The notes under the pieces are model-generated. The model ran no database searches. It saw nothing but the letters and a program-made list of their open reading frames with translations, and was not told where the DNA came from. Made by a program: the position numbers and the translations under genes. A stretch of DNA of 16,983 bases. Origin: Methanomassiliicoccaceae archaeon. GTDB taxonomy: Archaea; Thermoplasmatota; Thermoplasmata; Methanomassiliicoccales; Methanomethylophilaceae. Each line of letters opens with the position of its first letter. Within the stretch, counting starts at the first letter, position 1. Below are positions 6,936 to 13,382 of this stretch, in pieces. The stretch is taken from assembly GCA_009784745.1 (NCBI GenBank), contig WQXR01000016.1, positions 1-16,983 of the forward strand, given 5' to 3'.

Positions 6936-8449
6936 TCTTTGACCTCCCTTACGTAGATTATGTCCCCTTCTTTCAATCCGTCCGACAATTTCTTAAGATC
7001 GCCTTTGAACGTTCCCGTTATGTTCGTTCCGTACGGTTCCTCACCCGTCGGACCGTACTGTTTGCTGTCCTCCAGTCTGATGCCCATCAGACCGCAGTTC
7101 GGTCTTGATTGGTTTGTTATTCCGATCTCGCCTTTTTTACACTTTTTGAATTCCGTTCCCGGGTACAACGCCTTACCGCGTTCCTCATCCCCCTCGAACG
7201 TTACCATAGGCATCCCTTTGAATGCAAAATGAACTTTCATCGTTCCTATCGGTTTATGGCTCAATCCCGTTATCTTTTCAAAATAGTGCACACTGGCCGC
7301 CTCGTTCTTCCTGTCTAACGATACGTCGAATATCCTTTCCTTCCTGACGCCGAATGTTTCCGCTTCTTTGCTCTTTATCGCGTGCATCGTCCATTCCGGT
7401 TCCTGTTCGACGATGATCGAATCATCTGATGTATCGCCCGTTCGTATCTGCTTTATCCCATTCTTTTCCAGTAATTTTTGACCTTCGGATTGTTCCATGC
7501 CTATGGTCAATATCCTTTCGATGTCCGTTGCCATCGTAACGATGTCACCTGCCGCCGCATGTGCAATTATTCCTTTGCCCTGTTCGATCGTGCCTGTATC
7601 GTTGTGCGCAGGTACCGTCTGTCTGCGTTCTTTGTAGAATAATATCCTTCCCGTTCCCTCGCCTGTGTTGCGTATCGTTACCGTATCCTCTTCCCTGACG
7701 GAATTCCTTTCGTTCTCTATCTGAACGTCCGTGTTATCAGAGCATGCGACGTAACTTCCGGTCGCATCTGATATTGTGATATGACCTTTTTCCGCCGTTA
7801 CAAGAAAATGTTCGCTGCTCATCGGGGAATTCGCGTTCAGCAGAACTTTTACGAACGTCTCTATCATCATTCCGTCATCCAGCGGATGTTTCGGATCTTT
7901 CGTTACAATGGTATTCTCAGAACTCCTTTCCGATATCACCGGTCTGATCGATAATATCTTATCGCCTTCTCTCAGCGACGATATCACGTGGCGTCCCGAT
8001 GTTATGCGCCCGATCCTTCCCGTTCCGGCTCCGTATGCCCATTTGTGGTCGTCCGTCGCTATCATCATGTACGTCGTATCGTTATCGAAACCGCCCAATG
8101 AGAAGAAGCAGTCATAACGTCTGTACATCCTTGGTTCGCGGCTCACTTTCAGTTTCGTTCTGAAAGAACCGAACGCGGCGATGTTCTTGGTTATCCATCT
8201 TGCGCCTATTTCTCTCACATCGTTCACAACATCCAGCCAGACACGCGCATCATCGCTTTCATCGAGATGCATTATCATCTTTCCTTTTGTTGTCTCAAGT
8301 TCCAGATCATCCGTCTGCTCCTTCGTCCTGCTTGACGCGAGTGATATAGATATCAATGAATCTTTCACATAACGTTCGCCGGCGACCGCGTCGCCGAGTG
8401 TTGCTTTCGCGGGAAATTCTTTTTCTTTTCCGTTAATGATAACTTTCAA
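6932..8449 (-). CDS. mmp3: Methanogenesis marker protein 3 (UPF0288 type, MCR activation complex)
   Basis: A 505-residue protein of the marker 3 family. The N-terminus (MKVIINGKEKEFPAKATLGD) looks ubiquitin-like/MoaD-like, the long middle is beta-rich, and the C-terminus carries the family hallmark CGLMGIRLEDSKQYGPTGE followed by YGTNITG. The region before it (KVHFAFKGMPMVTFEGDEER) recalls the cyclophilin-like fold reported for the family. Mmp3 is a known component of the MCR activation assembly. Translation starts at a TTG (8449) that overlaps the mcrC stop as TTGA, with GGGGG 8 nt upstream; no ATG gives the conserved N-terminus. The 3' end overlaps mmp6. Confidence 0.9.
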   Translation of the reverse strand: MKVIINGKEKEFPAKATLGDAVAGERYVKDSLISISLASSRTKEQTDDLELETTKGKMIMHLDESDDARVWLDVVNDVREIGARWITKNIAAFGSFRTKLKVSREPRMYRRYDCFFSLGGFDNDTTYMMIATDDHKWAYGAGTGRIGRITSGRHVISSLREGDKILSIRPVISERSSENTIVTKDPKHPLDDGMMIETFVKVLLNANSPMSSEHFLVTAEKGHITISDATGSYVACSDNTDVQIENERNSVREEDTVTIRNTGEGTGRILFYKERRQTVPAHNDTGTIEQGKGIIAHAAAGDIVTMATDIERILTIGMEQSEGQKLLEKNGIKQIRTGDTSDDSIIVEQEPEWTMHAIKSKEAETFGVRKERIFDVSLDRKNEAASVHYFEKITGLSHKPIGTMKVHFAFKGMPMVTFEGDEERGKALYPGTEFKKCKKGEIGITNQSRPNCGLMGIRLEDSKQYGPTGEEPYGTNITGTFKGDLKKLSDGLKEGDIIYVREVKE

Positions 8450-9072
8450 TCAGAATGCCCCCTTTTCTCCGGAAGCATTGACTGTATCTTCGATACGATC
8501 TCATCCAACTTGTCCTGCGGACATGTTACACCTCTTATCACGCCCGTCGTTATCTCTCTGATCTCACCTTTTACGCTTATGTCCTCGTCCTTCGGCATTA
8601 CATCCTTTGTCTTCACGCCTATTGCCGCAAAATCCTCAAAATCAATGGGACACTGCGATACTATCATCGCAGGGATGTTCACATTCCTCAGTATCAGCCT
8701 TGCTTTGTAGATTATATGCGCCCTGACGTTACCCAGATGTATCAGCGCAACTTTGAACTGCTGTATCCTTTCCACTTCTATGGGATCCAATCCGAAGTAT
8801 GTTCCCGTCATTATATCGGGTGCGTCCGCGGGAACGCCTCCTCCTGCGTTCACGACGAGGACACTCGCGTCTATCCCTTCCTCGCGCAACGCATACGTTA
8901 TCTCGCAAACGGGTTTCGTTATATGCCTGCGTCCGGGGCCCATCGCTATCACAACGACATCGCGACCGCTCTCGGATATCGTCGCTCTCTGCGCCAGCGA
9001 CCCTCCCGAGCCCAATCCCATGGACTCTCTGCATTCCACAAAACTCAGGCGTCTGCCGATCCTTTGCTTCAC
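8446..9072 (-). CDS. mcrC: Methyl-coenzyme M reductase operon protein C, McrC
   Basis: A 208-residue protein with the McrC signatures VECRESMGLGSGGSLAQRAT (12-31), AMGPGRRHITKPVCEIT (43-59, Cys56), VNAGGGVPADAPD, and IHLGNVRAHIIYKARLILRN (111-130). Other cysteines are at 14, 141 and 184. McrC is not a subunit of the reductase; it belongs to the activation complex with AtwA and Mmp3/7/17. In many methanogens it lies in the mcr operon between mcrD and mcrG, but here it has moved into the activation operon. Its middle is visibly paralogous to Mmp7. The start is a GTG at 9072 overlapping the atwA stop (GTGA), with only a weak purine-rich Shine-Dalgarno, as expected for coupled translation. Confidence 0.95.
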   Translation of the reverse strand: MKQRIGRRLSFVECRESMGLGSGGSLAQRATISESGRDVVVIAMGPGRRHITKPVCEITYALREEGIDASVLVVNAGGGVPADAPDIMTGTYFGLDPIEVERIQQFKVALIHLGNVRAHIIYKARLILRNVNIPAMIVSQCPIDFEDFAAIGVKTKDVMPKDEDISVKGEIREITTGVIRGVTCPQDKLDEIVSKIQSMLPEKRGHSD

Positions 9073-10673
9073 TTGATCCCACTCTCTTCCTTTGTAAGTT
9101 CTTCAACTATCTCCGCCGGAGTTCCGATCATCGCTATCTTCCCGTTACGCATCAGCGCTCCGCGGTCGCAGCAGTTCAGAATGAAGTCCATGTCATGACT
9201 GACTATGACGAAAGTTTCGCCGAACTCCTCCCTTGCTTTCAGCACAGACCTTGCAACCGTTACTTTCGTGATCGGGTCCATCGTTCCCGTTGGTTCGTCG
9301 AGAATGACAATTCTCGGTTCTTGTATAAGCACCTGAGCGAATGCGATCCTTTGACATTCCCCTACGCTGAGTGTGTCCGGATACGAATACAATATCTTTT
9401 CAATGCTTTCCGCTGAGAATCCGACGCTCATCAGCGTCTGTATCGCCTTCACTTTTGCAAGTTCAGCCGGCATCTTCATTCCGATACAGGTCGTTAGGTT
9501 CTGCAGTATCGTATCAAACGGATATAACGAATATTCCTGATGCAGGAATCCGATATACGGTGTGGCCCTTCCTTTTCCTTCGGGTCCCGCTTCCGACATG
9601 TCCACCATGTCGTCGCCCACCTTTATCTTCACGGAACCTCCCGTGCACGGCGACATCCCTGCTATCATTCTTGATGTTGTTGTCTTTCCTGCGCCGGATG
9701 TCCCCACTAAAGCGAAAACTTCTCTTTCCTTTATGTCGAATGAAACGTCATCAACAGCCTTTACAACGCCTCTTATCACCGAGAAAAAATACTTTTTCGC
9801 GTTCTGTGCGATTATTATCGGTTCGCCTATATCGGACGATTCCCGTTTTTCAAATTTGTATTCCTGCATGAACTTCTTCGTTACGTTCTCAGGTATGTCA
9901 TGCATCATCACATTTCCTGCATCTAACCAAATGGCATCGTCGGCCATTTTGTCAATTGCTTCGGGCCAGTGAGATACGAACACCATGCACATTCCCTTTC
10001 CCTCTACTAATTTTATCAGAGAATTGTGTACTATCTCCGCGGTCCTCGGATCTAACGTACCGGTGGGTTCATCAGCGAGGAAGAACAACGGATCCTTTGC
10101 CAACTGCCTTGCCAATACCGTTCTCTGTTTCTCGCCGCCTGAAAGGTCCCTTGCGATATGTGTCGTCCTGTGCGTCAGATTGACGAATTCCAGCAACTCG
10201 ACTATCTTTTTTGTTCTTTCTCTCTCGTCAAGTCCGTGCGGCAATGCTTCCGCTATATTCTCCATTACTGTCTTATCACCGAACAATGCGAATGTCCTTT
10301 GCAGCATTATCGCGATGCGTCCTTTGATCTCTTCCCTCAACTGGTCCCTTTCGGGAAGTGCCCAGTAATCAACGTCCTTCGTTACCGTCTCGGAATTGCA
10401 TTTGGTGCATCTTACGCCTTTGTACGGAAGATCGATGGAACCGCATTTTACACAATGATTCACCCTGTAGATCACTTTTCCTTTGTCAGGTCTGTAATCC
10501 ACGCTTCCGCGGAGCATGTTTATCAGAACGCTTTTTCCGGCCGCGCTCTTTCCTATCAGTCCCAATGAAGAACCCGTCGTCAATTTTGCGCTCACACCGT
10601 TCAGTACAGTACGGCCGTTGAACTTCTTTGAAACGTTATCGATTATCAGCAGGTCGACCGCTTCATGTGCCAT
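9069..10673 (-). CDS. atwA: MCR activation ATPase, component A2
   Basis: A 534-residue soluble ABC-type ATPase with two nucleotide-binding domains and no membrane segments. Domain 1: Walker A GKSAAGKS (41-48), signature LSGGEKQR (177-184), Walker B FFLADEP (197-203). Domain 2: GTSGAGKT (324-331), LSVGECQR (435-442), IVILDEP (455-461). Between Walker A and the signature of domain 1, a four-Cys zinc-ribbon-like insert (Cys74, 77, 89, 92) is typical of component A2. It supplies ATP-driven conformational energy for reducing F430 to the Ni(I) state in methyl-CoM reductase. It is the first gene of the operon; the TATA-like box about 26 nt ahead of the ATG implies a leaderless start. Confidence 0.95.
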   Translation of the reverse strand: MAHEAVDLLIIDNVSKKFNGRTVLNGVSAKLTTGSSLGLIGKSAAGKSVLINMLRGSVDYRPDKGKVIYRVNHCVKCGSIDLPYKGVRCTKCNSETVTKDVDYWALPERDQLREEIKGRIAIMLQRTFALFGDKTVMENIAEALPHGLDERERTKKIVELLEFVNLTHRTTHIARDLSGGEKQRTVLARQLAKDPLFFLADEPTGTLDPRTAEIVHNSLIKLVEGKGMCMVFVSHWPEAIDKMADDAIWLDAGNVMMHDIPENVTKKFMQEYKFEKRESSDIGEPIIIAQNAKKYFFSVIRGVVKAVDDVSFDIKEREVFALVGTSGAGKTTTSRMIAGMSPCTGGSVKIKVGDDMVDMSEAGPEGKGRATPYIGFLHQEYSLYPFDTILQNLTTCIGMKMPAELAKVKAIQTLMSVGFSAESIEKILYSYPDTLSVGECQRIAFAQVLIQEPRIVILDEPTGTMDPITKVTVARSVLKAREEFGETFVIVSHDMDFILNCCDRGALMRNGKIAMIGTPAEIVEELTKEESGIK

Positions 10674-10694
10674 GTATCGGGAAAAGAGATGAAA

Positions 10695-10702
10695 TTATAA
10701 AA
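10695..10702 (-). promoter_or_regulatory. TATA-like box of the atwA-mmp7 operon
   Basis: In - strand reading, ATATTTTATAATTTC centres about 26 nt upstream of the atwA ATG (10673). No Shine-Dalgarno separates the two, so the operon mRNA is probably leaderless. All downstream genes overlap, so this is the only evident promoter for 7.3 kb. Confidence 0.55.
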
Positions 10703-10719
10703 TATCATGGAATAACAGC

Positions 10720-10783
10720 CGTTAAATTTTCTCCGATAACGAGGATTATCCTTATTATTGTGTGATCTGCGTTAAATGTTTCC
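10720..10783. promoter_or_regulatory. Candidate operators in the divergent atwA / DUF4443 promoter region
   Basis: Two related direct repeats, CGTTAAATTTTCTC (10720-10733) and CGTTAAATGTTTCC (10770-10783), lie 50 bp apart, near five helical turns. Between them is the dyad GATAAcgaggaTTATC (10735-10750). The region is flanked by the two outward TATA boxes, a layout suited to one regulator controlling both directions. Assignment to a particular protein is inference. Confidence 0.4.
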
Positions 10784-10806
10784 CTCTTTTCGAGAGTTCG
10801 TGCGCA

Positions 10807-10818
10807 TTATTTAATTAT
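10807..10818 (+). promoter_or_regulatory. TATA-like box of the DUF4443/DUF2111 gene
   Basis: TTATTTAATTAT lies about 26-29 nt ahead of the tandem ATGs at 10841/10844. No Shine-Dalgarno is seen, so the mRNA is probably leaderless. Confidence 0.5.
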
Positions 10819-10840
10819 CAGTACATGCTAACATGATATC

Positions 10841-11800
10841 ATGATGAGACCGTACAACATTGCATCAGGCGGACCGGCCCCGAAATTCACAGATTATCAC
10901 CTGTGGAAGGCACTGATGATAATGAGCGAAACGAAACCTATCGGACGTAAAGCGCTGTCCATCGCGCTCAATCTCGGCGAAGGCAGCACAAGAACGATAT
11001 TGGATATGTTCAGCGAAGATAATTACATCGTCGTCACAAAAAGCGGTGCCGTATTGTCCGAAAGGGGAAAAAGAGCAAAGGATGCCGTAAAAATGGATGT
11101 CAGCATCGTGAACGTCAGCGATCTTACGATAGGTGCGGTCAACTGTGCCGTTAAGATACGCGGTGTGTCAAAAAAAGTGACATACGGATGCGAGGAACGC
11201 GACGAAGCGATAAAAGCCGGTGCCACCGGAGCAACGACACTCGTATGCAGCGGCAGCCGGTTGATGTTCCCGGGTTCCGAATATCTTGTTTCCGCAAGTA
11301 TAGAAGAAGCGCTGAAAAAAGAGTTCCGTATCGGCAACGGTGACGTTGTTATCATAGGCACCGCCGCCGATGAGGAGAATGCGGAGAAAGGTGCCGTTTC
11401 CGCCGCCATAAGATTAATAGGCGGAATAAAGTCGCACAAAAGTACGCTGGACGTTCCGTTCCAGAGGAATTCGAACAAAGAATTGATATCTCTTGCCTTC
11501 ACGATACACGATCTTGTAGGAAGATTACCGGTATGTGCGAGAAGCAAAGATAATCTTGGTATCAGGATAGAGGACGGGCGTGTTATCGACAACACCTATA
11601 CCGGCGAGGTACTGGAAGAGGCGATGGAGGTCGGCACGACGATACGCCGCGTCGCTACGTCCGGTCCGTACAAGGGAATAAAAGTGATAGTCGCTCCGCT
11701 GGAGGTTGACAACGAGGTTGTCGCGTCGGTCGGTGTTGTGGACATCAGAGCGTTAGCGGGCATGGACAATCTGATAAGGATGCGTGAGAACGATGAGTGA
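10841..11800 (+). CDS. Winged-helix DUF4443 regulator fused to a DUF2111 sensor-like domain
   Basis: A 319-residue protein. Residues 16-80 form a winged helix-turn-helix of the DUF4443 type (FTDYHLWKALMIMSETKPIG, then ALNLGEGSTRTILDMF and LSERGKRA). Residues 85-200 are an alpha/beta domain (ATTLVCSGSRLMF, then GDVVIIGTAADEENAEKGAV). Residues 213-315 match the methanogen-specific DUF2111: CARSKDNLGIRIEDGRVIDN, TYTGEVLEEAME, GPYKGIKVIVAPLE, ASVGVVDIRALAG; the GIRIEDG and VGVVD pieces recall a roadblock/PAS-like ligand-binding fold. Together this suggests a DNA-binding regulator sensing a small molecule or protein. It is divergent from the MCR activation operon and is followed by two small genes with an 8-nt overlap to the first. 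The target and ligand are inference. Confidence 0.78.
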   Translation: MMRPYNIASGGPAPKFTDYHLWKALMIMSETKPIGRKALSIALNLGEGSTRTILDMFSEDNYIVVTKSGAVLSERGKRAKDAVKMDVSIVNVSDLTIGAVNCAVKIRGVSKKVTYGCEERDEAIKAGATGATTLVCSGSRLMFPGSEYLVSASIEEALKKEFRIGNGDVVIIGTAADEENAEKGAVSAAIRLIGGIKSHKSTLDVPFQRNSNKELISLAFTIHDLVGRLPVCARSKDNLGIRIEDGRVIDNTYTGEVLEEAMEVGTTIRRVATSGPYKGIKVIVAPLEVDNEVVASVGVVDIRALAGMDNLIRMRENDE

Positions 11801-12113
11801 AACAAAGATGACTGTTAATGCAGGTGTGTGCAGATTCATAACAAAGATACATGCGATCGGATCGGATGATTACATGTCCGTAAGATTCATAATAGAAAGC
11901 GACTGCCCCAATGTGAAGGAATTTGCCGCTGCCGTCGGCGATGTGGACTCGATGAATGCTGTGGCCGCGCCGATAATGGACAACGAACTGATGAAAAGAT
12001 GCAGTGAATTCCTCCCGCACCCTGCCTGTCCCGTACCCTGTGCGTTGGTGAAAGCATGCGAGGTCGCGATAGATTCAGCACTGAAGAAGGACGTAACATT
12101 CAATTTCCAGTGA
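11793..12113 (+). CDS. Small Cys-rich protein, DUF6951-like
   Basis: A 106-residue protein resembling a family conserved in methanogens (recalled as DUF6951). Key pieces are VNAGVCRFITKIHAIG near the N-terminus, ESDCPNVKEFAAAVGDVD in the middle and HPACPVPCALVKACEVA near the end; the Cys residues in GVC, DCP and ACPVPC could make a metal site. The ATG at 11793 overlaps the previous gene by 8 nt (ATGAGTGA), so translation is likely coupled; a GTG at 11784 in the same frame is the alternative. The function is unknown. Its place in an operon with a putative regulator opposite the MCR activation genes suggests a link to methanogenesis or redox state. Confidence 0.72.
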   Translation: MSETKMTVNAGVCRFITKIHAIGSDDYMSVRFIIESDCPNVKEFAAAVGDVDSMNAVAAPIMDNELMKRCSEFLPHPACPVPCALVKACEVAIDSALKKDVTFNFQ

Positions 12114-12123
12114 TGTGTGTGCC

Positions 12124-12660
12124 ATGAACGACATACAACTTGACATTGTGAAAGGATTAACTGGTGTGCTTAACGCGTTCTATCTTAACGACAAAGTTTT
12201 AAAAGAACTGAAAGCAGAGGAAGCCAAAGTTAAAGGGACGATGGATATCGGCGTGATAAACGAAGGCTTCAATGACGCCCTTACGAGAGAGAAGATAATA
12301 TGCATCGTCAAGGACAAGAGATTCAGACCTCCTCCCGAACCTACGGTGATATTAAGAGGCAATGACGGTGCCGTTCTGGGGTTGGAGGTATTTCCGCATA
12401 CTTCACATCTTTATGAGAACAGAGAAGACATAATATGGATGGGTGACGCGTTCATCGTGTTCCCGCATGTTGCCGTGAAAGGGGGGGAAGCATTCGTTAT
12501 GCCCCCGATACCGTTCGTCGAACTGAACGAGAGCAACGGATGCGCTGACGTGATATCATGCAGTCCCGCGCCAACATCCGATGTCATCATAAAGAAGCAT
12601 TACGGACTTGTTGACGATCCGAAATTAGCTACGATACTGGTTGCGTTCAACACGAAATAG
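12124..12660 (+). CDS. Conserved-looking hypothetical protein, 178 residues
   Basis: I do not recognise this protein. It is soluble, with no signal peptide or membrane helix. The N-terminal part is helical (VKGLTGVLNAFYLNDKVLKE), followed by a beta-rich region with RFRPPPEPTVILRGNDGAVL, a VFPHTSHLYENREDIIWMGD stretch and a Pro-rich VMPPIPFVELNE. Two Cys lie near GCADVISCSP. It lies 10 nt after the DUF6951-type gene and probably shares its mRNA. The ATG at 12124 is preferred over an in-frame GTG at 12115. A run of seven G (12481-12487) falls inside the frame, but reading continues normally through it. The coding call is supported by operon context and codon use like the neighbours. Confidence 0.7.
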   Translation: MNDIQLDIVKGLTGVLNAFYLNDKVLKELKAEEAKVKGTMDIGVINEGFNDALTREKIICIVKDKRFRPPPEPTVILRGNDGAVLGLEVFPHTSHLYENREDIIWMGDAFIVFPHVAVKGGEAFVMPPIPFVELNESNGCADVISCSPAPTSDVIIKKHYGLVDDPKLATILVAFNTK

Positions 12661-12731
12661 AACTCTCGCCGCGGTGAGAATTCTTCATTTTCTTCTTTCT
12701 GTTCGGTGGTTCTTATTACAGTTATTTCAAA

Positions 12732-12795
12732 TGAGCCAGACTTAACAATGAGTAGCGAAAAAGTCTGTTATATATGAATAATAATGTCGAAAATG
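12732..12795 (+). promoter_or_regulatory. Operator and promoter of microprotein gene 1
   Basis: This 64-bp block is identical to 13149-13212. It contains an inverted repeat CAGACTT (12737-12743) / AAGTCTG (12761-12767) with a 17-nt spacer, and immediately after it the TATA box TTATATAT (12768-12775). The predicted transcription start, about 25 nt past the TATA centre, falls at the very end of the identical block. The dyad abuts the TATA box and covers the BRE position, so a bound protein should affect initiation directly. Confidence 0.7.
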
Positions 12796-12813
12796 TCGGT
12801 AGGTGGGAAGCTC

Positions 12814-12845
12814 GGTTCGCCGTGCCCCTTAAACCACGGCGAACC
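12814..12845 (+). promoter_or_regulatory. 5'-leader stem-loop ahead of microprotein gene 1
   Basis: A perfect 11-bp stem GGTTCGCCGTG/CACGGCGAACC closes a 10-nt loop, CCCCTTAAAC. It lies inside the predicted untranslated leader (about 12796-12866), 14 nt ahead of the Shine-Dalgarno. It might stabilise the mRNA or control translation; no known riboswitch is recognised. Copy 2 has a different, weaker hairpin at the same place (TGTGCCG 13232-13238 / CGGCACA 13252-13258). Confidence 0.55.
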
Positions 12846-12866
12846 TGAACCGCCCCATAGGAGGTG

Positions 12867-12953
12867 ATGAAAGTGAGCCGAAAGGGCTACCGGCTTCGGA
12901 TAACCATAACCCTCGGTTCGATCAAGATCGTTATCGATCTTGAAGATCCGTAA
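12867..12953 (+). CDS. Microprotein 1, 28 residues, beta-hairpin-like
   Basis: A short frame (MKVSRKGYRLRITITLGSIK, then IVIDLEDP) behind a near-perfect Shine-Dalgarno, GGAGGTGA (12860-12867). The ATG at 12867 touches the Shine-Dalgarno, so the GTG at 12873, 5 nt beyond it, may be the true start and give 26 residues. The core alternates Ile/Leu/Val with polar residues on both sides of a Gly-Ser turn, as in a beta-hairpin, after a basic N-terminus. It aligns without gaps to microprotein 2: R-I-x-I-[ST]-[LV]-G-x-[IV]-[KR]-I-x-I-x-L-[ED], with seven identities and five conservative changes in 16 positions. That pattern, with divergent codons, supports real translation. I know of no family, and the function is unknown. 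Confidence 0.62.
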   Translation: MKVSRKGYRLRITITLGSIKIVIDLEDP

Positions 12954-12998
12954 ACATGGTCGGCTGACCCTCGTTACGGGTCCCGGCCCTCAGGGGCC
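12922..12998 (+). other. Three 3' hairpins in the copy 1 transcript
   Basis: Three stems follow one another. TCAAGATCG (12922-12930) pairs with CGATCTTGA (12935-12943) over the loop TTAT, inside the end of the ORF. GACCC (12966-12970) pairs with GGGTC (12978-12982) over TCGTTAC. GGCCC (12985-12989) pairs with GGGCC (12994-12998) over TCAG. The second has a counterpart in copy 2 with one compensating base-pair change. They may protect or terminate the short mRNA; a clear T-run does not follow, so simple intrinsic termination is not shown. Confidence 0.45.
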
Positions 12999-13148
12999 AG
13001 TTATTCTCCTACAGATGACAGAGCATTAACAAAATATTTAAAGCAAACTCTGAGCAAAACGTTGAACGTGAAACAATCTCCTCATTACGGTGAGAATTTT
13101 TTCCGATTTTTCATTTCAATGAGGGTGCTCATGAACAGTTATTTCGAG

Positions 13149-13212
13149 TGAGCCAGACTTAACAATGAGTAGCGAAAAAGTCTGTTATATATGAATAATA
13201 ATGTCGAAAATG
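13149..13212 (+). promoter_or_regulatory. Operator and promoter of microprotein gene 2
   Basis: Identical base for base to 12732-12795. The dyad CAGACTT/AAGTCTG lies at 13154-13160 and 13178-13184, directly followed by TTATATAT (13185-13192). The predicted start is near 13213, giving a leader of about 80 nt. Confidence 0.7.
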
Positions 13213-13292
13213 CCGAGAAGGAAAGTTCGGATGTGCCGAACGCCTCATGAACGGCACACCCGTAACCGGACTCGGAGGGGGTGAATGCGCGT

Positions 13293-13382
13293 ATGCGTAA
13301 GAACCAACCGATATGGCGAAGGTGGCGGATAGTAATATCCGTCGGCCCTGTCAGGATCACCATAATCCTTGACAGGAAATAA
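13293..13382 (+). CDS. Microprotein 2, 29 residues, paralogue of microprotein 1
   Basis: The frame reads MRKNQPIWRRWRIVISVGPV then RITIILDRK. Its Shine-Dalgarno (GGAGGGGGTGA, 13274-13284) ends 8 nt before the ATG. A closer ATG at 13285 opens a different frame (15 codons, Gly-rich end) with no counterpart in copy 1, so it is not preferred. A basic, Trp-containing N-terminus leads into a strand-turn-strand pattern, RIVISV-GP-VRITIIL, matching microprotein 1. High Arg content and alternating hydrophobics could suit a nucleic-acid-binding, membrane-active or toxin-like peptide, but nothing in the sequence decides between these. Confidence 0.62.
   Translation: MRKNQPIWRRWRIVISVGPVRITIILDRK

Larger units (their letters stand above)
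12672..13073 (+). repeat. Tandem microprotein unit, copy 1
   Basis: First of two diverged direct copies, offset by 416-420 bp. Shared blocks in order: CGGTGAGAATT (12672-12682); an identical 64-bp operator/promoter (12732-12795); a leader with a stem-loop; a strong Shine-Dalgarno and short ORF; a CGTTACGGG hairpin (12966-12982); and a 3' block AAATATTTAAA ... CTGAGCAAAA-CGTTG-ACGTGAAA (13032-13073). Sequence between blocks is largely unlike the second copy, apart from the peptide-coding region. This fills the stretch after 12660 that lacks ordinary genes. Confidence 0.85.

Noticed and set aside
12481..12487. Run of seven G suspected to be a frameshift or sequencing error
   Set aside because: The frame continues normally on both sides and ends at a plausible stop, so no correction is needed.
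12912..12923. CGGTTCGATCAA resembles a tRNA T-arm
   Set aside because: No acceptor stem, anticodon arm or CCA end can be built around it, and it lies within the microprotein 1 frame.
13285..13332. 15-codon frame from the first ATG after the unit 2 Shine-Dalgarno
   Set aside because: It has no counterpart in unit 1, whereas the frame from 13293 encodes a peptide aligning with microprotein 1.
13139..13363. Open frame of 74 codons on the - strand across microprotein unit 2
   Set aside because: It lies antisense to the promoter, leader and ORF of unit 2, has no family resemblance and no equivalent in unit 1.
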